Source of the DNA: Streptomyces sp. H39-S7
Lineage (GTDB): Bacteria; Actinomycetota; Actinomycetes; Streptomycetales; Streptomycetaceae
Assembly: GCF_027158205.1 (NCBI RefSeq)
Contig: NZ_JAPVLU010000026.1
Span: 1-64,000, forward strand
DNA length: 64,000 nucleotides
Direction of reading: 5' to 3'
Numbering within the stretch: position 1 is the first letter of the stretch; every line of letters starts with the position of its first letter. Made by a program: the position numbers and the translations under genes. The notes beneath the pieces are model-generated. The model was not told where the DNA came from. It worked only from the letters and a program-made list of their open reading frames with translations, and did not search any database. Below are positions 11,243-19,764 of the stretch, piece after piece.

Positions 11243-14200
11243 GTGAGCAGCGAGCGGGACGAGAACCGCGTGGGCGGGGCCGCCCCTGTCGAGGAGAGGG
11301 GCGACGCCGACTACACCGGCGAGTTCACCTTCGACTACACGCCGCCTGCCTGGTACATGCAGAACGCCGGTGCGGACGACAGCGGTGACGGCGATGGGGA
11401 TGACGTCGACGGGGGCGACTCGGGGGCGGGTAGCGGTTCCGGCGACGCGTCCGCTCCCTCCGTGGCGGAGGAGCCCGAGCGCGCGCCCGAGCCCCCGGTG
11501 GCGGCGGCGGAGCCGCCCGCTCCGCTGCCCGTGAGCCCGGTCGCGCCGCCGGCGGCCCCTGCGGCCGCGAGCGAGCCGACCTGGTCCGCGACCTCGGTGC
11601 CGTTCGTCCCGGCTCCCGCTCCCGAACCTGCCCGCGCTCCTGTCCCGGAGCCGGCTCCGGCTGCCGCCGCGGAACCGGTTCGCGCCGAGGCCGTCGCACC
11701 CGCTGTTCCGGCGTTTCCGACGCTGAAGCCGAGCGTCGGCGACGAGCGTCCGGCGGACGCCCCCGTGACCGAGCCCGAGCGGGACGACGACGAGCTGCCG
11801 GGCGCGGTCCGGAGCGAGTCGACGGTGCGGATCGCGCCCGGATCGCTGCGCCAGCGGCCCGGAGCGGACAAGCCCGAAGGCGCGTCGACGCCCGCGGAGC
11901 CGGAGGCGACTCCGGAACCGGATCCGGAGCAGGACGCCCCTCCGCCGTCCTCCGGTCCCGTCTGGGTGCCCACGGCGCCGCCGGCGCCGGTCGCGGCGTG
12001 GTCCCCCGCTCCCCCGCAGAGCGCGGTCCCGCCGCTGCCGCCGCAGTTCCAGGCCGCGGACACCCCCGCGAGGCCGCCGCTCCCCGACGACCGGGCCACC
12101 CCGCCCACGGGCGCGCCCTGGCCCGCTCCCGCGCCCGGCGCGGACTACACGTTCGCTCCCCCGGCGCCGCCCGAGGCCGTCGAGCCGGCCACCCCGCCGA
12201 CCCCTGCGGGATCCGGCACGCCGAACCTCCCGGCCCCGCGCGCGGCAGCGCCTCTTCAGCAGCAGGACGGCTACGACTCCCCGCGCCCCGCCGACGCGCC
12301 CCCGGCTCCCGCACCCGTAGACCACCCGGAGCAGAACACGCCCCCGCCGGCAGCCCAGCAGCCCCCGCTGGCACAGGGGTCCTACGGCTTCCCGCGCCCC
12401 GCCTCCGACACACCGGAGCCGGCAGCACCACGACCGCCGCTCGCACAGGACGGCTACGGCTTCCCCCGGCCGGTCATCGACGCGCCGGAAACCCCCACTC
12501 CCCCGCCGGCAGCACAGCAGCCGCCGCTCGCACAGGACGGCTACGGCTTCCCGCCTCCCGGCGCCGACGCGCCGGCGCCGGCTCCCGCGCCGCAGGGCGG
12601 GTACGGGTTCCCGCAGCCGGGGCAGGCCGGGCAGCCGCCGCTGGCGCCTGCGCCGGAGGACCGGACGCCGCCGCCCGCGCCCTGGCCCAACCCCGCGCCG
12701 GCTCCGCAGCCCCAGTACGGCTTCCCGCCGGCCGCGGCGCAGCCGCAGCTCCCGCCGGCGCAGCAGCCGCCGCAGGGCGGGTACGCATACCCGGCTCCCG
12801 CTGATGTTCCGCCGTCGCCGCAGACCCCCGAGGACCGCGCTCCCGCACCCTCGGCGGCACCGTGGCCGAGTCCCAACCCGCCTGCCCCGCAGCCCGGCTA
12901 CGGGTTCCCGCAGGGCGGCCAGTCGGCGCAGCCCCAGCAGCCGCAGCAGCCGCAGCCGGGCACGTTCGCGCCGCTGCCGCAGCCCGCTCCGGAGGACCGC
13001 GGTGCTCCGCCCACCGGCGCACCCTGGCCCAACCCCGCGCTGCCCCCGGCCGCCCCGGCCCCGGCTCCGCAGCAGGGGTACGGGTTCCCGCAGGGCGGGG
13101 CTCCGCAGCCGCCCGTCGCGCCGGGGCCTGAGGCGCCCGCTCCCCAGCCGCAGGCCGGCTACGGCTTCCCGCCGCCCGCGGCGCCGCTGCCGCCGGAGGC
13201 CAACCCCGGTGCGGCGTTGCAGCCGCTGCCGCCGCACGGCGGATACGGTTTCCCGCCGCAGGGACAGCAGCCGCAAGCCCAGCCGCAGGCTCAACCGCAA
13301 CCCCAGCCCCAGCAGTACGCGCAGCCCCAGCCGCAGGCGCAGCCCCACCCGGCTCCCGCCGAGGGGCCGGCCGCCGATCCGCGTACCGGCGGCTGGCCGA
13401 CGGTGACGCCGGACCAGCGCCAGCGTTCGGTGCAGGGCGCGCCGCTCGGTTACACCGCGGCCGTCGAGCTGTCGTCGGACCGGCTGCTGAAGAACCAGCC
13501 GAAGCCGAAGCGGCCCGGCGCCAACGCGACGCCGTCGCGCTTCAAGCTGGGCGGCAAGAAGGAGGAGGCGGAGCGGCAGCGGAAGCTGGAGCTGATCCGT
13601 ACTCCGGTGCTGTCCTGCTACCGGATCGCGGTGATCAGCCTCAAGGGCGGCGTCGGCAAGACCACGACGACCACCGCACTGGGCTCGACGCTGGCGACCG
13701 AGCGCCAGGACAAGATCCTCGCGATCGACGCCAACCCGGACGCCGGTACGCTCGGCCGCCGGGTCCGCCGGGAGACCGGTGCGACCATCCGCGACCTCGT
13801 GCAGGCGATCCCGTACCTCAACAGCTACATGGACATCCGCCGGTTCACCTCGCAGGCGTCCTCCGGGCTGGAGATCATCGCCAACGACGTGGACCCGGCC
13901 GTGTCGACCGCGTTCAACGACGAGGACTACCGCCGGGTCCTCGACGTGCTGGGCAAGCAGTACCCGATCATCCTCACCGACTCGGGCACCGGTCTGCTCT
14001 ACAGCGCGATGCGCGGCGTGCTCGACCTGGCCGACCAGCTGATCATCGTGTCCACGCCGTCCGTCGACGGCGCGAGCAGTGCGAGCACCACGCTGGACTG
14101 GCTGTCGGCGCACGGCTACGCCGAACTGGTGCAGCGCAGCATCACGGTCATCTCGGGAGTCCGCGAGACCGGCAAGATGATCAAGGTGGACGACATCGTC

Positions 14201-14722
14201 GCCCACTTCCAGACGCGCTGCCGCGGGGTGATGGTCGTCCCGTTCGACGAGCACCTGGCCGCGGGCGCGGAGGTCGACCTCGACATGATGCGTCCGAAGA
14301 CCCGGGAGGCGTACTTCAACCTCTCGGCCATGGTCGCCGAGGACTTCGTCCGCGCGCAGCAGGCACAGGGGCTGTGGACCGCCGACGGGAACCCGCCGCC
14401 GCACCTGCCACCGCCGGTCCCCGGTCAGCAGCAGGGCCCGCCGCCGGGTCAGCAGCAGTACCAGCAGCAGGCACCGCAGCAAGGTCAGCCGCAGTACCAG
14501 CAGCCGCAGCCGCCCCAGCCCGGGTTCCACGGCCACGCGCCCCAGGGTCCTGGCCAGCCGCACCCACAGGCACCGCAGCCGCCGCAGCAGTACCAGCCGC
14601 AGGCGCCGCAGCCGTACCAGCCGCAGCCGCAGCAGGGCTGGCCGCAGCAGCCTCCGCAGCAGGCCCCGCCGGAGCAGCCGCCGGGCTACGGCTACCCGCC
14701 GCCGCCTCCGCCCCAGCAGTAG
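11243..14722 (+). CDS. Proline-rich MinD/ParA-type ATPase, EspI-like
   Basis: 1159 residues from GTG 11243 (AGGAGG six bases upstream). The acidic N-terminus is followed by about 700 residues of Pro/Ala/Gln-rich sequence with nine YGFP motifs. Then comes a MinD-type deviant Walker ATPase: [10 protein letters not shown] at about 801-810, [13 protein letters not shown], and a LTDSGTG switch. The C-terminal 110 residues are Gln/Pro-rich. Long proline-rich arms on a MinD ATPase resemble EspI proteins of actinobacterial type VII (ESX) secretion loci. None of the ESX machinery (EccB/C/D/E, WXG100 proteins) is in this window, so the role here is unclear. The ATPase domain is certain; the EspI link is inference. 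Confidence 0.85.
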   Translation: MSSERDENRVGGAAPVEERGDADYTGEFTFDYTPPAWYMQNAGADDSGDGDGDDVDGGDSGAGSGSGDASAPSVAEEPERAPEPPVAAAEPPAPLPVSPVAPPAAPAAASEPTWSATSVPFVPAPAPEPARAPVPEPAPAAAAEPVRAEAVAPAVPAFPTLKPSVGDERPADAPVTEPERDDDELPGAVRSESTVRIAPGSLRQRPGADKPEGASTPAEPEATPEPDPEQDAPPPSSGPVWVPTAPPAPVAAWSPAPPQSAVPPLPPQFQAADTPARPPLPDDRATPPTGAPWPAPAPGADYTFAPPAPPEAVEPATPPTPAGSGTPNLPAPRAAAPLQQQDGYDSPRPADAPPAPAPVDHPEQNTPPPAAQQPPLAQGSYGFPRPASDTPEPAAPRPPLAQDGYGFPRPVIDAPETPTPPPAAQQPPLAQDGYGFPPPGADAPAPAPAPQGGYGFPQPGQAGQPPLAPAPEDRTPPPAPWPNPAPAPQPQYGFPPAAAQPQLPPAQQPPQGGYAYPAPADVPPSPQTPEDRAPAPSAAPWPSPNPPAPQPGYGFPQGGQSAQPQQPQQPQPGTFAPLPQPAPEDRGAPPTGAPWPNPALPPAAPAPAPQQGYGFPQGGAPQPPVAPGPEAPAPQPQAGYGFPPPAAPLPPEANPGAALQPLPPHGGYGFPPQGQQPQAQPQAQPQPQPQQYAQPQPQAQPHPAPAEGPAADPRTGGWPTVTPDQRQRSVQGAPLGYTAAVELSSDRLLKNQPKPKRPGANATPSRFKLGGKKEEAERQRKLELIRTPVLSCYRIAVISLKGGVGKTTTTTALGSTLATERQDKILAIDANPDAGTLGRRVRRETGATIRDLVQAIPYLNSYMDIRRFTSQASSGLEIIANDVDPAVSTAFNDEDYRRVLDVLGKQYPIILTDSGTGLLYSAMRGVLDLADQLIIVSTPSVDGASSASTTLDWLSAHGYAELVQRSITVISGVRETGKMIKVDDIVAHFQTRCRGVMVVPFDEHLAAGAEVDLDMMRPKTREAYFNLSAMVAEDFVRAQQAQGLWTADGNPPPHLPPPVPGQQQGPPPGQQQYQQQAPQQGQPQYQQPQPPQPGFHGHAPQGPGQPHPQAPQPPQQYQPQAPQPYQPQPQQGWPQQPPQQAPPEQPPGYGYPPPPPPQQ
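12257..13265 (+). repeat. Degenerate repeats in the proline-rich arm
   Basis: Within the MinD-like gene, nine copies of [G/Q/S]YGFP (plus variants GYDSP, GYAYP) occur at roughly 25-60 residue spacing. They interleave with four copies of a second unit, [E/D]DR...APWP[N/S/A]P (the first just upstream, near 12093). The DNA is correspondingly repetitive, rich in CCG/CAG codons. It looks like expansion of a short peptide unit. Confidence 0.75.
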
Positions 14723-14751
14723 CCGAAGCCGAAGCAGTAGCCGAGGCAGTC

Positions 14752-14783
14752 GAGGGCCCCGCCGCACCCGCGGCGGGGCCCTC
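14752..14783 (+). terminator. Terminator of the MinD-like ATPase gene
   Basis: Perfect 14-bp stem GAGGGCCCCGCCGC / GCGGCGGGGCCCTC with loop ACCC, starting 29 bases after the stop codon and followed by TTC. It separates the gene from the ABC transporter. Confidence 0.75.
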
Positions 14784-14959
14784 TTCGCGCGGTGGCGCGG
14801 AGCCTCGGGGTACATCACCGGGTGTACTCCCGTTCCACCCCGGGATGCAGCCGCGCGGCCGAGAGTTCCGCCTGGGGACCGTCGTGCCCGCCCTGGTCGG
14901 CGGCCTAGCGTGAGGGCGTATCGAATACCCCGATCGCTGCCGGCCACAAGGACCTTCCG

Positions 14960-15904
14960 ATGATCGAAGCCCACGCACTCACCAAGCGCTACGGCGAGCG
15001 CACCGCCGTCGAGGAGCTCAGCTTCACCGTGCGGCCGGGGATCGTCACCGGTTTCCTCGGGCCCAACGGCGCCGGGAAGTCCACCACGATGCGGATGATC
15101 CTGGGTCTGGACGCGCCCTCCGGGGGCCGGGTCACGGTGAACGGACGGCACTACGCCGACCACCGGGCCCCGCTGCACGAGGTCGGCGCGATGCTGGAAG
15201 CCCGGGCGATCCACACCGGGCGCTCGGCGTACCACCATCTCCTCGCCCTCGCCGTCACCACGGGCATCCCGCGCGGCCGGGTCGACGAGGTGATCGACAT
15301 CGTGGGCCTGCGCGAGGTCGCGAGGAAGCGCGCGGGCGGCTTCTCGCTCGGCATGGGGCAGCGCCTCGGCATCGCGAGCGCGCTGCTCGGCGACCCCGCG
15401 ACGCTCGTCCTGGACGAGCCGGTCAACGGCCTGGATCCGGAGGGCATCCTGTGGATCCGCAACCTTCTGCGGAGCCTGGCCGCCGAAGGCCGTACGGTCC
15501 TGGTCTCCTCGCACCTGATGTCCGAGATGGCGCTCACCGCCGAGCACCTGATCGTGATCGGCCGCGGCCGGCTGATCGCCGACACCTCCGTGGAGGAGTT
15601 CGTCCGCGGCGCGGCGGGCACCTCGGTGCGGGTGCGGAGCGACGACGCGGACCGGCTGCGGAGGCTGCTGGCGGGTCCCGAGGTGACCGTGGAGTCGGAG
15701 GCGGCGGGCGTGCTGGAGGTGATCGGTCTGAGCAGCGACCGCATCGGCAGGATCGCCGCCGACCACGGCATCGCGCTCGGGGAACTGACCCCGCAGCAGC
15801 CCTCGTTGGAGCAGGCGTTCATGGAACTCACCCGGGACGCCGTGGAGTACCAGGCACCCGCCCCCGCCACGCAATTCTCCGCCCGCGAAGGAAGTGCGGC
15901 ATGA
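14960..15904 (+). CDS. ABC transporter ATP-binding protein (exporter type)
   Basis: 314-residue ATPase of the BcrA/DrrA-like type. Walker A GPNGAGKST is at 34-42, the signature region is SLGMGQRLGIASALL, Walker B is LVLDEP, and the switch His is in VLVSSHLMSEM. The C-terminal 90 residues are the usual accessory domain of this class. Its stop overlaps the start of the permease gene (ATGA), so they form one export complex. A two-component system follows, as in many streptomycete antibiotic- or envelope-stress-responsive exporters. The substrate cannot be told from sequence. Confidence 0.92.
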   Translation: MIEAHALTKRYGERTAVEELSFTVRPGIVTGFLGPNGAGKSTTMRMILGLDAPSGGRVTVNGRHYADHRAPLHEVGAMLEARAIHTGRSAYHHLLALAVTTGIPRGRVDEVIDIVGLREVARKRAGGFSLGMGQRLGIASALLGDPATLVLDEPVNGLDPEGILWIRNLLRSLAAEGRTVLVSSHLMSEMALTAEHLIVIGRGRLIADTSVEEFVRGAAGTSVRVRSDDADRLRRLLAGPEVTVESEAAGVLEVIGLSSDRIGRIAADHGIALGELTPQQPSLEQAFMELTRDAVEYQAPAPATQFSAREGSAA

Positions 15905-16725
15905 CCACCCTCCTCGACCGGACACCCACCGCGAGCGCCCCCGCCGGTCGCGGCCACGTGACCCAGCTCCGGGTGGTGCACTCCGAGTGGATCAAGCTGC
16001 GCACCCTGCGGTCCACGCTCATCACGCTGACCGCCGCCGTGGTCGCGATGATCGGCCTCGGACTGCTCTTCTGCGCGGTCAGCGCGAACCGTTGGCCCCA
16101 TATGGACCGGGGTGAGCAGCTCAGGTTCAGCGCGGCCGGAGTGAGCGTACGGGGCTTCCTGCTCGCGCAGCTCGCCGTCGCGGTCCTCGGCGTCCTCGTG
16201 GTCACCGGCGAGTACGCGACCGGCATGATCCGCGCGACGTTCGCCGCCGTGCCACGACGACTTCCGGTGCTGTGGGCGAAGGCCGCCGTGTACACGGCGG
16301 TGACGTTCGTCGCGATGACGACGGCGTCGCTCATCGCGTTCCTGGCCGGCCAGGCGATCCTGTCGTCCCAGCACATCGGTACGACGCTCGGCGCGCCCGG
16401 CGCCGCCCGCATGGTCTTCGGCGCCGGCCTGTACCTCACCGTCGTGGGCCTGCTGAGCGTGGCCATCGGCACCCTCGTCCGCAGTACCGCGGGCGGCATC
16501 GCCACCGTCTTCGGGCTGCTCATGGTGCTGCCGCTGCTCGCCGACTCGCTGCCGTCCACCTGGTCCGTCAGCGAGTACCTGCCGGGCAACGCGGGGCAGG
16601 CCCTGCTCGTGGCCCACCCGGAGCCGCATATCTTGGCCCCATGGACCGGGTTCGCAGTCTTCTGCCTCTACACGGCCGTCGCCCTGGCAGCGGCGGCGGC
16701 AGCACTCAGGCGCCGGGACGCGTGA
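15901..16725 (+). CDS. ABC transporter permease (ABC-2 type)
   Basis: 274 residues from ATG 15901, overlapping the ATPase stop by four bases. About six hydrophobic segments are visible (starting near residues 40, 80, 120, 160, 190 and 240), and the HSEWIKLRTLRST entry motif is typical of ABC-2 permeases paired with BcrA-like ATPases. It would form the membrane part of the exporter. It is followed four bases later by the histidine kinase gene, indicating a single operon with the regulators. Confidence 0.88.
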   Translation: MTTLLDRTPTASAPAGRGHVTQLRVVHSEWIKLRTLRSTLITLTAAVVAMIGLGLLFCAVSANRWPHMDRGEQLRFSAAGVSVRGFLLAQLAVAVLGVLVVTGEYATGMIRATFAAVPRRLPVLWAKAAVYTAVTFVAMTTASLIAFLAGQAILSSQHIGTTLGAPGAARMVFGAGLYLTVVGLLSVAIGTLVRSTAGGIATVFGLLMVLPLLADSLPSTWSVSEYLPGNAGQALLVAHPEPHILAPWTGFAVFCLYTAVALAAAAAALRRRDA

Positions 16726-16729
16726 GACC

Positions 16730-17998
16730 GTGACGCGGCTCCGGCGGACGGTGCGCGCCTGGGGCACCGCCCTCGGGCGGGTCCGGCTGCTGGTGCGGGC
16801 GAAACTGCCGCCGGTCGCCGTCGACGCGGCGCTCACCGCGGCGCTGCTGCTCGCGACGGCCGGCCTGTCCCACCGTGACCTGGCCCGCTCGCCCTCCCTC
16901 ATGGTCTTCCAATGGCTGCTGCTGCTCCCGCTGGTGTGGCGGCGGCGGGCCCCGCTGGCCGTCTTCGGTGTCCTGGCGGCGGTCGCGTTCCTCCAGTGGC
17001 TGGCCGGTGCCCCGCTCCCCGCCGATGTCGCGCTGCTCATCGCGCTGTACACCGTGGCCGCGCACTCCACCCGGCGCAGGACGCTGCTGGCCTTCGCCGT
17101 ACTCGAACTCGGCACGCTGCTGGCCGCGTTGACCTGGGCGACGCACGGACGCACCACCCAGTCGTTCATCGCGCTGTCGGCGATGGTGATCGCCGCCGCG
17201 GTGATCGGGGTCAACATGCGCACCCGGCGCGCCTACCTCGCCGCGCTGGAGGACCGGGCGGGACGGCTGGAGCGGGAGCGCGACCAGCGGGCGCAGCTCG
17301 CGGTGGCCGGTGAACGGGCCAGGATCGCCCGGGAGATGCACGACATCGTCACCCACAACCTGTCCGTGATGGTCGCGCTCGCCGACGGCGCGGTCTTCGC
17401 GCAGGAGCGGCATCCGGAGAAGGCGGCCGCCGCGATGCGGCAGGTCTCCGGGACCGGCCGGCAGGCCATCACCGACATGCGCCGCTTCCTCGGCGTGCTG
17501 CGTGCCGACGAACCCGACGCGCTGCGCCATCCCATGCCGGGCATCGCCCAGTTGGAACCGCTCGCGGAGCAGGTGCGCGCCGCCGGGCTGCCGACCCGCC
17601 TCAGCGTCGCAGGGGACCCGGCCGTGGCCAACGCGGCCGCCCAGCTCACCGTCTACCGACTGGTACAGGAAGCCTTGACCAATACCCTCAAGCACGCCCC
17701 GGCCGGCACCCGTGCCGACGTCCGGGTGCGCTGCTCCCCCGTTTCCGTCCGCGTGGACGTCACCGACGACGGCCCCGCCACGACCACGCCGACGCCCCCG
17801 TCCGGGCACGGGATCGCCGGGATGCGCGAACGGGCGGCCGCGTACGGCGGGCAGCTCGACGCGGGCCCGCGGCCGGAGGGCGGGTGGCGGGTATCGGCCG
17901 TGCTCACCCTGATCCCGGACCAGGACGAGGACGCGCCCCAGGACGGCGACGCGCCTCACCACGCGGACGCGCAGCGGGCCGGGGGCGGTGCCCTGTGA
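16730..17998 (+). CDS. Sensor histidine kinase, NarL-partner (HisKA_3) type
   Basis: 422 residues from GTG 16730. Five or so N-terminal transmembrane helices (up to about residue 162) and a short coiled stretch are followed by the HisKA_3 phosphoacceptor box RIAREMHDIVTHNLSVM with His204. The ATPase domain ends with GHGIAGMRERAAAYGG. There is no large extracellular sensor, so it is an intramembrane-sensing type, common beside ABC exporters. Its stop overlaps the response regulator start (GTGA). It probably controls the upstream ABC genes. Confidence 0.93.
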   Translation: MTRLRRTVRAWGTALGRVRLLVRAKLPPVAVDAALTAALLLATAGLSHRDLARSPSLMVFQWLLLLPLVWRRRAPLAVFGVLAAVAFLQWLAGAPLPADVALLIALYTVAAHSTRRRTLLAFAVLELGTLLAALTWATHGRTTQSFIALSAMVIAAAVIGVNMRTRRAYLAALEDRAGRLERERDQRAQLAVAGERARIAREMHDIVTHNLSVMVALADGAVFAQERHPEKAAAAMRQVSGTGRQAITDMRRFLGVLRADEPDALRHPMPGIAQLEPLAEQVRAAGLPTRLSVAGDPAVANAAAQLTVYRLVQEALTNTLKHAPAGTRADVRVRCSPVSVRVDVTDDGPATTTPTPPSGHGIAGMRERAAAYGGQLDAGPRPEGGWRVSAVLTLIPDQDEDAPQDGDAPHHADAQRAGGGAL

Positions 17999-18660
17999 CG
18001 ATCCGGGTGCTTCTCGTCGACGACGAACCGCTGCTGCGGATGGCCTTCACGATGGTCCTCGACGCCCAGCCCGACATGGAGCCGGTCGGCGAGGCCGCCG
18101 ACGGCGCCGAGGCCGTCCGCCTGACGCTCGCGCTGCGGCCCGACGTGGTGCTGATGGACGTCCGGATGCCCGGCACGGACGGGATCGAGGCCACCGGCCG
18201 GATCGTCGAGTCCTGCCCGGAGACCCGGGTACTGATCCTGACCACGTTCGACCTGGACGAATACGCCTTCGCCGGGCTGCGGGCGGGCGCGTCCGGCTTC
18301 CTGCTCAAGAACGCGCTGCCCGAGGAACTGCTCGCCGCGATCCGGTCGGTGGCCGCGGGCGACGCCGTCGTCGCGCCCCGGATCACCCGCCGCCTGCTGG
18401 AGAACTTCGCCCACCAGCTCCCGGCCGGGAGCAGCGCGGCGGACGGCGACGAGCGGCTCGGCCGGCTCACCGCGCGGGAGCGCGAGGTGCTGGTCGAGGT
18501 CGGCCGCGGGCTGTCCAACACGGAGATCGCCGCGGGGCTGCACCTCGCCGAGGCGACCGTGAAGACCCACCTGAGCCGGATCCTGGTGAAGCTCGGGCTG
18601 CGCGACCGCGTGCAGGCCGTGGTCTTCGCCTACGAGACGCGGCTGATCCGGCCGTCCTGA
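17995..18660 (+). CDS. NarL/FixJ-family response regulator
   Basis: 221 residues from GTG 17995, overlapping the kinase gene by four bases. The receiver domain has acidic DD at 9-10, phospho-acceptor Asp55 (VLMDVRMPG) and Lys in FLLKNA. The LuxR-type helix-turn-helix (LTAREREVLVEVGRGLSNTEIAAGLHL) is at about 156-182. It is the partner of the adjacent kinase and likely regulator of the ABC exporter operon. It converges with ribF 13 bases away, with no visible terminator in that short gap. Confidence 0.95.
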   Translation: MTIRVLLVDDEPLLRMAFTMVLDAQPDMEPVGEAADGAEAVRLTLALRPDVVLMDVRMPGTDGIEATGRIVESCPETRVLILTTFDLDEYAFAGLRAGASGFLLKNALPEELLAAIRSVAAGDAVVAPRITRRLLENFAHQLPAGSSAADGDERLGRLTAREREVLVEVGRGLSNTEIAAGLHLAEATVKTHLSRILVKLGLRDRVQAVVFAYETRLIRPS

Positions 18661-18673
18661 GGCCGCGGCCCGG

Positions 18674-19633
18674 TCAGGAGGTGGGCGTCGTCGCGTCCTC
18701 GATCAGTTCGCGGGACTGCTTCACGTCCTCGGCCATCCGGACGAGCAGCGCGTCGATCGACGCGAACTTCTCCATGCCACGCAGGTACGCGAGGAAGTCG
18801 ACGGCCACGTGCAGCCCGTACAGGTCCAGCCCGACGCGGTCGATCGCGTACGCCTCGACCGTGCGGGCGGTACCGTCGAAGGTCGGGTTCGTACCGACGG
18901 AGATGGCGGCGGGCATCGCCTCGCCGTCCACGTGCAGCCAGCCGGCGTACACGCCGTCCGCGGGGATCGCGGTGTGCGGCAGCGTCTCCACGTTCGCCGT
19001 CGGGAAGCCCAGCTCACGGCCGCGCTGCGCGCCCCGGACGACGACGCCCTCGACGCGGTGCGGACGGCCCAGGATCTCCATGGCGCCCGCGACGTCGCCC
19101 TCGCCGACCAGCCGGCGCGTCATCGTCGACGAGAACGGCTCGCCGCCGCCCGCGGAACCGCGCACGTACAGGTCCACGACATCGACCTCGTAGTCGTACT
19201 TCAGGCCCATCGCGGAGAGGAACTCGACGTCACCGGCGGCCTTGTGCCCGAACCGGAAGTTCGGGCCCTCGACGACGAGCTTCGCGTGCAGCGCGTCGAC
19301 GAGCACCGTCCGCACGAAATCGCCGGGCGACAGCTTCGAGAACTCGGCGGTGAAGGGGAGGATGAGCAGCGCGTCGACGCCCAGCCCCTCCATCAGCTCG
19401 GCACGGCGGTGGTGCGCGGACAGCAGCGGCGGGTGGCTGCCCGGCCGCACGACCTCGCTGGGGTGCGGATCGAACGTGACGACCACCGATCGGACGCCCA
19501 GCTCACGGGCGCGGTCGACGGCCTGCCCGATGATCAGCTGATGCCCCCTGTGCACACCGTCGTAGGAGCCGATGGTGACGACGCTGCGTCCCCAGTCCCC
19601 GGGAACGTCCTCCAAGCCCCGCCAGCGCTGCAC
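18674..19633 (-). CDS. ribF: Bifunctional riboflavin kinase / FAD synthetase
   Basis: 319 residues; converts riboflavin to FMN and then FAD. The N-terminal nucleotidyltransferase domain has GSYDGVHRGHQ (residues 22-32), and the C-terminal flavokinase domain has FPTANVE and GVYAGW. The start is GTG 19631-19633 (VQRWRGLEDV), with GGAG seven bases upstream. An in-frame upstream ATG adds a 22-residue non-conserved tail and is rejected. ribF usually lies directly next to truB; here a 4.2-kb gene separates them. Confidence 0.95.
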   Translation of the reverse strand: MQRWRGLEDVPGDWGRSVVTIGSYDGVHRGHQLIIGQAVDRARELGVRSVVVTFDPHPSEVVRPGSHPPLLSAHHRRAELMEGLGVDALLILPFTAEFSKLSPGDFVRTVLVDALHAKLVVEGPNFRFGHKAAGDVEFLSAMGLKYDYEVDVVDLYVRGSAGGGEPFSSTMTRRLVGEGDVAGAMEILGRPHRVEGVVVRGAQRGRELGFPTANVETLPHTAIPADGVYAGWLHVDGEAMPAAISVGTNPTFDGTARTVEAYAIDRVGLDLYGLHVAVDFLAYLRGMEKFASIDALLVRMAEDVKQSRELIEDATTPTS

Positions 19634-19764
19634 CTTGACGCTCCGCTTCCTCGTCGTACCGAATAGCTGTGTATGCCTGTACGGGTCCAAGCCTGCCATG
19701 TCCCCGTGCCCGGCTCAGCCACCGGCCCCGCCGCCGCGCCCGCGGCACGGGCTCCGACCGGCGG

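Noticed and set aside
11177-15925. A 1582-codon open frame on the minus strand across the MinD-like and ABC genes
   Set aside because: It is antisense to two confidently assigned proteins and consists of Arg/Leu/Gly repeats mirroring the Pro/Gln repeats of the real gene.
11243-18660. A type VII (ESX) secretion cluster
   Set aside because: Only the EspI-like ATPase is present; no EccB, EccC, EccD, mycosin or WXG100 gene was found in either strand.
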